From Pseudomonas haemolytica (GTDB taxonomy: Bacteria > Pseudomonadota > Gammaproteobacteria > Pseudomonadales > Pseudomonadaceae), in the NCBI RefSeq assembly GCF_009659625.1, contig NZ_VOIW01000001.1, positions 682,001 to 746,000 on the forward strand: 64,000 nucleotides of DNA, written 5' to 3'. A model generated the notes under the pieces. It saw only the letters and a program-made list of their open reading frames with translations. It did not search any database and was not told the origin of the DNA. Positions 46,414-55,331 of the stretch are shown piece after piece. Position 1 is the first letter of the stretch. Each line of letters opens with the position of its first letter. The position numbers and the translations under genes are program-made.

Positions 46414-47108
46414 TGATGTACGTAAGCCAGTGCGGTAATGAGCGTTTGATCCCCGAGACGTGGGAACACCATAACTGGGAACGCCCCTATGTATTCCTGA
46501 AGACATTGCAGAGTGATCTTGCGGCTCGGCCGCAGGCTTTTCAAAGTCATCGTTACCTTTTGGATAAGCTAGTGTCCGGGTATGACCTCAAGCGGGCTAT
46601 CTCGAGACGCAGCTTTACTTCAGTTGCCGAGCGGGACGTTCCCTCCTCGGTACTGGTGGCGGTCCTCAGGTGCCTTTACCAGGCGTTGGCCCAGGAGACA
46701 CATCTCTTCGCTGGCGTCGTGACCCAGGGTGTACAAGGTTGGGCGGATGCAGCATGGTCGTTGGACCATACGCCCAGAGCGCTCAAACGTTCGGATCGCC
46801 CCAGTGACAGCGAGGTAGTCGCCAAGATCATTCAGGGCCAAGGCTGGGCTGGGGGTAACGGCATCACGGTGCTGCTTGGAATCAATTGGCAATTTGCCGT
46901 TGACGCATTCACCGATCCCGATATTGCCTATGCCAAAGCCTTGTTGGATGTGGGGCGTGTCGGTCATGCCTTGTTATTGGAAGGGCAGCATCAAGGTCTC
47001 GTGGCCAGAATGACCCCGGCGGTACATGAAGAAACAGCGTCGCAGATGCTGCGCCTGAGTGAAGAAAGGGATGTTCTTTATGCCATTCGGCTGGTTTTTC
47101 CAGGCTGA
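46413..47108 (+). CDS. Second nitroreductase/SagB-like protein
   Basis: A 231-residue protein. AISRRSFTSVAERDVPSSVL (62-81) corresponds to the nitroreductase N-terminal RRS motif. GQGWAGGNGITVLLGINWQF and AKALLDVGRVGHALLLEGQH (175-194) correspond to the dimer-interface and C-terminal parts of the fold. The usual PSxGxLxP loop is not obvious, so it may be the non-catalytic half of a heterodimer with the preceding protein. The ATG shares one base with the stop of that gene (TAATG), and GGAGGGG lies upstream, implying tight coupling. Confidence 0.8.
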   Translation: MMYVSQCGNERLIPETWEHHNWERPYVFLKTLQSDLAARPQAFQSHRYLLDKLVSGYDLKRAISRRSFTSVAERDVPSSVLVAVLRCLYQALAQETHLFAGVVTQGVQGWADAAWSLDHTPRALKRSDRPSDSEVVAKIIQGQGWAGGNGITVLLGINWQFAVDAFTDPDIAYAKALLDVGRVGHALLLEGQHQGLVARMTPAVHEETASQMLRLSEERDVLYAIRLVFPG

Positions 47109-47131
47109 GTGCGTCGCAAGGAGTTGCAAAA

Positions 47132-48109
47132 ATGAACAGACTTTCGCCGCTGAGGGATGCATACGAGCGAGAGGGCTACGTCGTTGTTCGCAAGTTGCTG
47201 GACAACGAGACGCTGACGGTACTTGCTGAAAAAGTAATGCAGCAATTGCTCCATCATCGGATAGCGGACGGTTTTACCCACAGGGGGCAGCCTCGATTCA
47301 CGGAGCCCGCGCAGCCCGACGCCGACCTGCTTAAGTTCGTCGACGTCATGCGCTCTGAGCTGACCGAAGTACTTTTTCAGGCCCCAGCAGTGATCGAGGT
47401 GATGAAAGTGCTACTCGATACCGATGAGGTGTTTGTCCACCCGGTCAAATGGGTGCGGGGTCTGGCGCCATTGGATTCTTCGCTGCACTGTTCGCCCGGC
47501 GTTCACCAGGACTTTCCGGAACTGCAAGGCAGTGACCGGCAAATCACCTTATGGGCGCCGTTTTTTAATGTCGATGAGAGTTCGGGGTCGCTGCCGGTTT
47601 ATAACAAAAAGCCCGGCGAGACCCTGTTACCGCTCGAGCTGGCGCTCAATCCATCAGGCTGGCAAGTCTGCCCGCAAGTGCTGGGCACAAAGAACGTGTT
47701 CGAATTACAGCCGGGTGATGTGCTGTTGTTCAATACCTTCACCCCGCATGGGGGCGCCACCAATACCGGCGAGGGTTGGCGTTGCAGCATCGAGGCTCGG
47801 TTTCAACCGCTGGCTGATCCGTTGGCGCTCAGTAACTTTGCCAAGCCGCTGTTGACCCAGGATTGGCAAACGTTCTATGAGGGTTGGCATACCTGGGGTT
47901 TTTACTGGAAGGACAGGCATCCACCCCTCACACCCTTTGATCCGTCCTGGGAACAATGGCGAGACCTGACGGCGATCGGTGAAGCGGTTAAAGGAAACAA
48001 GAACGCCGTGGCAGCACTCGAAATCGCTGCGAAGTTCGGAGTGTCCGAACCCGTCAGGTCTTGTGCCCAGCGGTTGCTAGAGTCCTTTGAATGTAGTTAC
48101 GACCAATAG
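47132..48109 (+). CDS. Phytanoyl-CoA dioxygenase (PhyH) family protein
   Basis: A 325-residue Fe(II)/2-oxoglutarate dioxygenase. The metal triad is His125 and Asp127 (GVHQDFPEL) and His206 (FTPHGGATN), with Arg217 (H-x10-R) or Arg223 as 2-oxoglutarate ligand. QITLWAPFFNVDESSGSLPV is the usual PhyH strand. AAGGAG precedes the ATG. Homologues in natural product clusters hydroxylate or halogenate amino acids; here hydroxylation of a peptide or amino-acid intermediate is inferred from context only. Confidence 0.88.
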   Translation: MNRLSPLRDAYEREGYVVVRKLLDNETLTVLAEKVMQQLLHHRIADGFTHRGQPRFTEPAQPDADLLKFVDVMRSELTEVLFQAPAVIEVMKVLLDTDEVFVHPVKWVRGLAPLDSSLHCSPGVHQDFPELQGSDRQITLWAPFFNVDESSGSLPVYNKKPGETLLPLELALNPSGWQVCPQVLGTKNVFELQPGDVLLFNTFTPHGGATNTGEGWRCSIEARFQPLADPLALSNFAKPLLTQDWQTFYEGWHTWGFYWKDRHPPLTPFDPSWEQWRDLTAIGEAVKGNKNAVAALEIAAKFGVSEPVRSCAQRLLESFECSYDQ

Positions 48110-48121
48110 GGTGCTTTGGCT

Positions 48122-49414
48122 GTGAAGAACCGATTTACAGATTTTTTCATCAGCAGGAATTTTTCATTCCTATGGCTGGGGCAAGCGCTTTCATCGTTTG
48201 GCGAGTTTGTTTTTGAAAGCACGGTCATCGTCTGGTTGGTGACGGACTTGTTTCACAACAGTGCCTTTTTACCGACGGCAGTGGGCCTGGCAGTGGCGGC
48301 CTCGGCCATCCCGCGTGTGTTTGTGGCGCCACTCGCCGGAGCCTGGGTTGATCGAATGGCCCCGCTGTACGTGATGATCGCGGCGGATGCTATTCGGGTG
48401 CTCAACTTCCTGATCTTTTTCGTGATCTATTCGCTGGCAGGGCTTGATCAGATGCAAGTGCTTGCCGGGGTTCTGCTGTTGTTGTTGGTTAACAGCACCG
48501 CTGCGCAATTTTTCAACCCGTCGCGTCAGGCGATCATGCAGGTGGTCATCCCTTCTGCGCGACGCGTTGAAGCTTCAGCCAAGGCGATGTTTTCCTTGAC
48601 GGGTATTTCAGTGTTGTCGGCTTCCCTTGGGCCGGCGTTATTTGTGTGGGTAGGGCCTGCTGTGGCACTGCTGATCAATGTGCTGGCCTTTACGTGTTCG
48701 GCACTCTGTATTGCCTCCACCCAAGGCCTGCGCAGGACGTTGCTGGCCGAGCAGCAACGGTTGCCTTTCTGGCATGGGCTGCTCGCGGGGCTGCGGTTTT
48801 CCTGGGGGCACGCGTCCATTCGCACGCTGCTGATCGGTGTTGCGCTGTATGGGTTTTCACTGGGGGTCAATAATGTTGCACTGTCCTTGTATGCGTTCAA
48901 AACCCTGGGCTTGAGCCCCTATGAATACGGCTTGATACTCGCGGCGTTCCCAGTGGGAGGCTTGATTGCCGCCGTGCTGGTGCGGCCGTTGCTGAAGTCC
49001 TTGAGTACACGTCAGGCATTTACTATTTCGTTGCTGTGCATGGGTTTCAGCTACCTGGCGTACTCGCTGCATCCACCGTTTTACCTGGCTTGGGCACTGA
49101 TGTTCTGCTGCGGGCTGTTCTTTTCGGTGTTTGCGATTGTTCAAGGGCCGATGCTTCAAGAGGCTGTGCCTGAAGGCTATATGGGGCGTGTATCCGCAAC
49201 GGTCACACCCGTGCTGGCCATCGCATCGCTGACCGGTACGCTGGTGTGTTCCCAAACGCTTAACCTGGCGCAGAGCGTTATCGGGTATTTCGATATGCCG
49301 CTGGACGTGTATGGCCTGTATATCTTCCTCGCGGCGGGCTTGCTGTTGACGGGGGGCGGATTGATGCTGGTCGGCCAACGGGCCAGCAAAGGTCAACTTG
49401 CCGCGAGCCTCTAA
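48122..49414 (+). CDS. MFS transporter of the peptide cluster (putative exporter)
   Basis: A 430-residue major facilitator with about twelve membrane segments, opening FSFLWLGQALSSFGEFVFES, as in enterobactin-exporter/macrolide-efflux (MFS_3-like) proteins. The start is GTG 48122 (AGGGTG upstream); TTG 48116 is an alternative. It is last gene of the operon, 12 bases after the PhyH gene, and followed by a strong terminator. Exporters of this group commonly release siderophores or small natural products and give self-resistance. Confidence 0.88.
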   Translation: MKNRFTDFFISRNFSFLWLGQALSSFGEFVFESTVIVWLVTDLFHNSAFLPTAVGLAVAASAIPRVFVAPLAGAWVDRMAPLYVMIAADAIRVLNFLIFFVIYSLAGLDQMQVLAGVLLLLLVNSTAAQFFNPSRQAIMQVVIPSARRVEASAKAMFSLTGISVLSASLGPALFVWVGPAVALLINVLAFTCSALCIASTQGLRRTLLAEQQRLPFWHGLLAGLRFSWGHASIRTLLIGVALYGFSLGVNNVALSLYAFKTLGLSPYEYGLILAAFPVGGLIAAVLVRPLLKSLSTRQAFTISLLCMGFSYLAYSLHPPFYLAWALMFCCGLFFSVFAIVQGPMLQEAVPEGYMGRVSATVTPVLAIASLTGTLVCSQTLNLAQSVIGYFDMPLDVYGLYIFLAAGLLLTGGGLMLVGQRASKGQLAASL

Positions 49415-49419
49415 ATCGC

Positions 49420-49447
49420 AAAAAAAACGGCCCGAAGGCCGTTTTTT
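49420..49447. terminator. Bidirectional terminator between the peptide cluster and livF
   Basis: AAAAAAAACGGCC, loop CGAA, GGCCGTTTTTTG. A tract on one side and T tract on the other serve the convergent MFS (+) and liv (-) transcripts. Confidence 0.93.
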
Positions 49448-49462
49448 GTTGACGCCAATGGC

Positions 49463-50164
49463 TCAGCCACCGAGATAGGCTTCACGCACCTTCGGATCCG
49501 TCAGCAATTGCTCGCCCGTACCCTGCATCACCACCCGGCCGTTTTCCAGCACATAGGCGCGGTCGGCAATTTTCAGCGCCTGGTTGGCGTTCTGCTCCAC
49601 CAGAAACACCGTTACACCGTCCTTGCGCAGTTGTTCGATGATGTCGAAGATCTGCTGAATGATGATGGGTGCCAGGCCCAGGGAAGGCTCGTCCAGAAGC
49701 AACAGCTTGGGTTTGCTCATCAGCGCCCGGCCGATGGCGAGCATTTGCTGCTCGCCGCCGGACATGGTGCCGCCACGCTGGCTGAAGCGTTCCTTGAGGC
49801 GCGGGAACAGGTGCAGCACCTTGTCCATCTGCTCCTGGTAGTCGCCCTTGTCGGTAAAGAACCCGCCCATGGCCAGGTTCTCTTCCACGGTCAGGCGGGA
49901 GAACACCCGACGACCTTCCGGTACCACGGCAATGCTCTTGCGCATGATCTCGGCGGAGTGCTTGCCCACCAGCTCTTCACCCATGTAGCGGATACTGCCG
50001 CTGTGAGCCTGGGGCGAACCGCACAGGGTCATCAGCAAGGTCGATTTGCCGGCACCGTTGGCGCCGATCAGGGTGACGATCTCGCCCTGGCGCACTTCCA
50101 CATTGACGTCGTGCAGGGCCTGGATCTTGCCGTAGAAAGTGGAAACGTTTTCGAATTGCAGCAT
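49463..50164 (-). CDS. livF: Branched-chain amino acid ABC transporter ATPase LivF (BraG)
   Basis: A 233-residue ABC ATPase. Walker A is GANGAGKST, the signature is MSGGEQQMLAIGRAL, and Walker B is LLLLDEPSLGL. It is last gene of the minus-strand braC-livHMGF operon, one base after livG. With LivG it powers Leu/Ile/Val (and alanine) uptake. Confidence 0.96.
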   Translation of the reverse strand: MLQFENVSTFYGKIQALHDVNVEVRQGEIVTLIGANGAGKSTLLMTLCGSPQAHSGSIRYMGEELVGKHSAEIMRKSIAVVPEGRRVFSRLTVEENLAMGGFFTDKGDYQEQMDKVLHLFPRLKERFSQRGGTMSGGEQQMLAIGRALMSKPKLLLLDEPSLGLAPIIIQQIFDIIEQLRKDGVTVFLVEQNANQALKIADRAYVLENGRVVMQGTGEQLLTDPKVREAYLGG

Positions 50165-50165
50165 T

Positions 50166-50929
50166 TTACGCTTCCCCCAGATAGGCTTTGATCACTTCAG
50201 GATTGTCGCGGATCTGTTCCGGGGTCCCGTCGGCCAGCGGCGTGCCCTGGTTGATCACGACGATGTGGTCGGAAATGCTCATGACCAGTTTCATGTCGTG
50301 TTCGATCAACAGCACCGTGGCGTTGTTTTCCTCACGCAGCACGCTGATCAGCGCCTTGAGGTCTTCGGTTTCCTTGGGGTTCAGGCCGGCGGCGGGTTCG
50401 TCGAGCATCAGGATCCGCGGACGGGTCATCATGCAACGGGCGATTTCCAGGCGACGCTGCTGACCATAGGCCAGGGTGCCGGCCGGGCGGTTGGCGAACT
50501 CGGTCAGGTTGACCTTGTCCAGCCAGTACGCCGCGTACTCCATGGCTTCGCGCTCGCTCTTGCGGAACGCCGGGGTCTTGAACAGGCCCGCAAAGAAGTT
50601 GGTGTTCAAGTGACGGTGTTGGGCGATCAACAGGTTCTCCACCGCCGTCATATCCTTGAACAACCGCACGTTCTGGAAGGTGCGCACCACGCCCTTGCGG
50701 GCGATCTCGTGACCGGCCAGACCCTGGATCGGCTGGCCGTCCAGCAGGATGCTGCCACCGCTCGGTTTGTAGAAGCCGGTGAGGCAGTTGAACACCGTGG
50801 TCTTGCCGGCGCCGTTCGGGCCGATCAGCGCCACAACCTGTTTCTCTTTGACGGTCAGGGCCACGCCGTTGACCGCCAGCAAGCCGCCGAAGCGCATGCT
50901 CAAGTTTTCGACTTTAAGGATCTCGCGGC

Positions 50930-50933
<4 letters not shown>
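50166..50933 (-). CDS. livG: Branched-chain amino acid ABC transporter ATPase LivG (BraF)
   Basis: A 255-residue ABC ATPase. Walker A is [24 protein letters not shown] is the signature variant usual for LivG, and Walker B is [15 protein letters not shown]. The start overlaps the livM stop by four bases. Confidence 0.96.
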
Positions 50934-52179
<1,246 letters not shown>

Positions 52180-52183
<4 letters not shown>

Positions 52184-53103
52184 ACTTTCTCAACCTCCGG
52201 ACGGCCCAGGATGCCGGTCGGACGGAACAACAACACCAGAACCAAAAGGCCGAACGCCACGACGTCCTTGTACTGGTCACCGAAGATATCGGCGCCAAAG
52301 GCTTCGGCCACGCCCAGCACCAGCCCGCCGAGCATGGCGCCCGGAATGCTGCCGATGCCGCCCAATACCGCCGCGGTAAAGGCCTTGAGGCCCACCAGGA
52401 AACCGGCGTTGGGGTTGATCACGCCGTATTGCATGCTCAGCAACACGGCCGCCACGGCTGCCAGTGCGGCACCGATGACGAAGGTCAGGGCGATGATGTT
52501 GTTGGTGTTGATGCCCAGCAGGTTGGCCATCTTGATGTCTTCGGCGCAGGCCCGGCAGGCGCGCCCCAGACGGGAGCGGGAGATGAACAGGGTCAGGCCC
52601 AGCATGGCCACCAGGGTGACGACGAAGACCAGGATCTGCATGTACGAAATCAGCACTTCTTGTGCGCCACCTGGGCCGAAGGAGATGCTCCCCGGGATCA
52701 GGTTGGGAATGGACTTGTCCTTGGAGTCCTGGGACAGCAATACGGTGTTCTGCAGGAAAATCGACATGCCGATGGCGGAAATCAGCGGGATCAGACGGTT
52801 GCTGCCACGAAGGGGACGGTAGGCAACTCGCTCGATACTGTAGCCATAGGCACTGGTCACGATGATCGATGCCAGGAACGCGGCGGTCATCAACAGCGGC
52901 AGAGAGTGGATCCCCATCATGGCCAGCCCGGCAAGGGCGATGAAGGCCACGTAGGAACCAATCATGTACACCTCGCCATGGGCGAAGTTGATCATTCCAA
53001 TGATGCCGTAAACCATTGTGTAGCCAATGGCTATCAAGGCATAGGTGCTGCCAATGGTCAGGCCATTAACCAGCTGTTGGAAAAAATGATAGATCTCAGG
53101 CAT
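52180..53103 (-). CDS. livH: Branched-chain amino acid ABC transporter permease LivH (BraD)
   Basis: A 307-residue permease opening with [20 protein letters not shown] and containing [19 protein letters not shown], both LivH hallmarks. [21 protein letters not shown] is the ATPase-coupling loop. It is the first gene after the attenuator that follows braC. Confidence 0.96.
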
Positions 53104-53280
53104 TACAGCGCTCCTAAAAACCCGATACGCATTTCACTGGTGGAGTCATTTCCGGCTCGGTGCCCTGTTCTGTGACCAGGTTGCACAAAGCGTTTGCCAG
53201 CGAACCGCTGGTGACGGTTTTAAGATTTTCAGGTGAGCCAGCGCCCGGATCGCGGGTGACATGGCCCATAAACCTCGTAA

Positions 53281-53308
53281 AACAAAACCCACTGCTTGCA
53301 CAGTGGGC
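53281..53308 (-). terminator. Attenuator/terminator between braC and livH
   Basis: On the minus strand CCCACTG, a six-base loop, CAGTGGG, then TTTTGTTTT. It lies 23 bases after the braC stop inside the 227-base gap to livH. It would limit read-through and give surplus binding protein. Confidence 0.75.
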
Positions 53309-53330
53309 TTGTTGACCAGTAATGCCTGGC

Positions 53331-54458
53331 TTACTGAGGGGAAACTTCGGTTTTTGGTTTACCGAAGTGCCATTCGTAGACCACGAACTTGAAGTCCTTC
53401 AGGTCGCCCTTGGCGTCGAAGCTCAGATCGCCAGTCGGGGTCTTGAAGGTACCGGCGTGGATGGCCTCGGCCACTTTGGCGGTGTCTTCGCTCTTCGCGG
53501 CAGCGATACCGCCGGCGATGACTTCAACCGCCGAGTAGGCCGGGAACACGAACGGACCGGACGGGTCCTGCTTGTTCTTGGCGAACTCTTCAACGATGGC
53601 TTTGTTGGCAGGGTCTGCGTCGAAGGATTTCGGCAGGGTCACCAGCAGGCCTTCGGAAGCGCCCTGGGCGATTTGCGAGATGGAGTCGTTGCCGACGCCT
53701 TCAGGCCCCATGAACTTGGCGTTCAGGCCTTTTTCCTTGGCTTGGCGCAGGATCAGGCCGAGCTCAGGGTGATAGCCGCCGTAGTAGACGAAGTCGACGT
53801 TGGCTTGCTTGAGTTTCTGGATGATCGAGGAGAAGTCCTTGTCACCTGCGTTCAAGCCTTCAAAGACGGCAACCTTGGTGCCTTTCTTCTCCAGGGTCTG
53901 TTTAACCGCAGTGGCGATGCCTTCACCGTATTGCTGTTTGTCGTGCAGTACGGCAACGGTCTTCGGTTTCACGTAGTCGGCGATATAGTTGCCGGCTGCT
54001 GGGCCTTGCGCGCTGTCGAGGCCGATGGTGCGGAAGATCAGCTTGTAGCCACGGGAGGTGATTTCAGGGCTGGTGGCGGCCGGGGTAATCATGATGACGC
54101 CTTCGTCTTCATAAATATCCGACGCAGGCTGAGTGGAGCTGGAGCAGAGGTGACCGACTACGAACTTGACGCCGTCGTTGACCACTTTGTTGGCGACTGC
54201 AACCGCTTGTTTCGGATCGCAAGCGTCGTCGTATTCCTTGGCTTCAAGCATTTTGCCATCGACGCCGCCCTTGGCGTTGATGTCCTTGATGGCTTGCTTG
54301 GCACCCATGAATTGCATGTCGCCGTATTGCGTCACCGGACCGGTCTTGGGACCGGCGATGCCGATCTTGATGGTGTCGGCTGCGAACGAATGGCCGGCAA
54401 CCCCAGCCAGGACCATAGCGGCAAACAGTTTGGAAATCTGCTTAGTAGCCTTATTCAT
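53331..54458 (-). CDS. braC: Branched-chain amino acid-binding protein BraC
   Basis: A 375-residue periplasmic family 1 amino-acid-binding protein with a signal peptide ending HSFAA near residue 27. The mature part starts DTIKIGIAGPKTGPVTQYGD, with VVGHLCSSSTQPASDIYEDE and NVDFVYYGGYHPELGLILRQ typical of Leu/Ile/Val-binding proteins. It is first gene of the bra operon. Confidence 0.96.
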   Translation of the reverse strand: MNKATKQISKLFAAMVLAGVAGHSFAADTIKIGIAGPKTGPVTQYGDMQFMGAKQAIKDINAKGGVDGKMLEAKEYDDACDPKQAVAVANKVVNDGVKFVVGHLCSSSTQPASDIYEDEGVIMITPAATSPEITSRGYKLIFRTIGLDSAQGPAAGNYIADYVKPKTVAVLHDKQQYGEGIATAVKQTLEKKGTKVAVFEGLNAGDKDFSSIIQKLKQANVDFVYYGGYHPELGLILRQAKEKGLNAKFMGPEGVGNDSISQIAQGASEGLLVTLPKSFDADPANKAIVEEFAKNKQDPSGPFVFPAYSAVEVIAGGIAAAKSEDTAKVAEAIHAGTFKTPTGDLSFDAKGDLKDFKFVVYEWHFGKPKTEVSPQ

Positions 54459-54799
54459 AGTGCTCCACTCTTACTGTTGTATTTTTTATAGTTCTAGCGG
54501 CCTTGTGAGCTGCAGAACCGGATCAGATATCGCGGATATCCCCCCGGCATTGCCCTGGCAACTGTACCGGTACAGTGTAGAGCGCCGGTTGATCGCTTGA
54601 AAAGCTGGCAGCTGGGGGCAAAACCCGGGCGTGTCGCTTAAATGAAAGAAAAAGACAGAATTGCGGCGGTTGATATCAGCCTTCTAAGGCATTCCCTGGC
54701 TTTTCTGGCACTTTCAATCGCTACCTCATTTGCTACTGGGTTTTTCTGCCGGAGTTACGAAGCTATGATTGCGCCGATTTTTTACTCAGGTGAACTCCC
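54459..54799. promoter_or_regulatory. Divergent intergenic region of braC and the DUF2288 gene
   Basis: This is 341 bases without a gene. It must carry the braC promoter (minus) and the promoter of the DUF2288 gene (plus). GTACCGGTAC at 54565-54574 is a short palindrome. I see no clear -35/-10 pair and no open frame with a ribosome site. Confidence 0.35.
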
Positions 54800-55102
54800 A
54801 TGACCCAAGAACCTAGCACCCTCTATGCCAAGCTGCTCGGTGAAACCGCCGAAATTTCCTGGAAGGAGCTCGAGCCGTTCTTTGCCAAGGGTGCCCTATT
54901 GTGGGTCGACGCCGGCCTGGATTTGATCGAGGCGGCCGAGGGAATGGCCGAAGATAACCGCGACAAAGTCGCTGCCTGGCTGGCTGCGGGGAGCCTTGGC
55001 GAAGTGTCTGCGACGCGGGCATTGGACCTGGTCGAACGTGACCCGAGCCTGTGGGCGGTGGTGGTTTCGCCATGGATTCTGATCCAGGAAAGGGCAGCGT
55101 AA
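54800..55102 (+). CDS. DUF2288 domain protein
   Basis: A 100-residue protein in the DUF2288 pattern: LYAKLLGETAEISWKELEPF, FAKGALLWVDAGLDLIEAAE and WAVVVSPWILIQE. No signal or membrane segment. AGGTGAACTCCC precedes the ATG. The family has no known function; it is a single gene divergent from braC, conserved at this place in Pseudomonas. Confidence 0.9.
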   Translation: MTQEPSTLYAKLLGETAEISWKELEPFFAKGALLWVDAGLDLIEAAEGMAEDNRDKVAAWLAAGSLGEVSATRALDLVERDPSLWAVVVSPWILIQERAA

Positions 55103-55110
55103 GTATTGCT

Positions 55111-55134
55111 CGCACTAAAAAGGTGCGGCTTTTT
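55111..55134 (+). terminator. Weak terminator after the DUF2288 gene
   Basis: CGCAC (55111-55115), AT-rich loop, GTGCG (55123-55127), then GCTTTTTC. Short stem, plausible position nine bases after the stop. Confidence 0.4.
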
Positions 55135-55211
55135 CACCTTGGCAAGTGTGTAGCGGAGTAACCGCTCGCCCCGTGATGGCAACTTGCCGTAGAGAAAGGT
55201 CACAGCCGAGG

Positions 55212-55227
55212 GTGACGTTAACGTCAC
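55212..55227. promoter_or_regulatory. Perfect 16-base palindrome GTGACGTTAACGTCAC
   Basis: A perfect self-complementary 16-mer in the 229-base gap between the DUF2288 gene and the end of the MHYT-GGDEF-EAL gene. Such compact palindromes are typical operator sites, or the tip of an RNA hairpin if the region is transcribed. The surrounding sequence has further small pairings, so a non-coding RNA is possible. Nothing known matched. Confidence 0.55.
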
Positions 55228-55331
55228 GGGAACAGTTCAGCTCGCCAGGAAATAGCCAAGGAATTGTTTCCAGGTGTGCCACAGCGCTGGATATCGATGA
55301 CCGTTTAACCGCCAATCCATACGTTTGGCGC

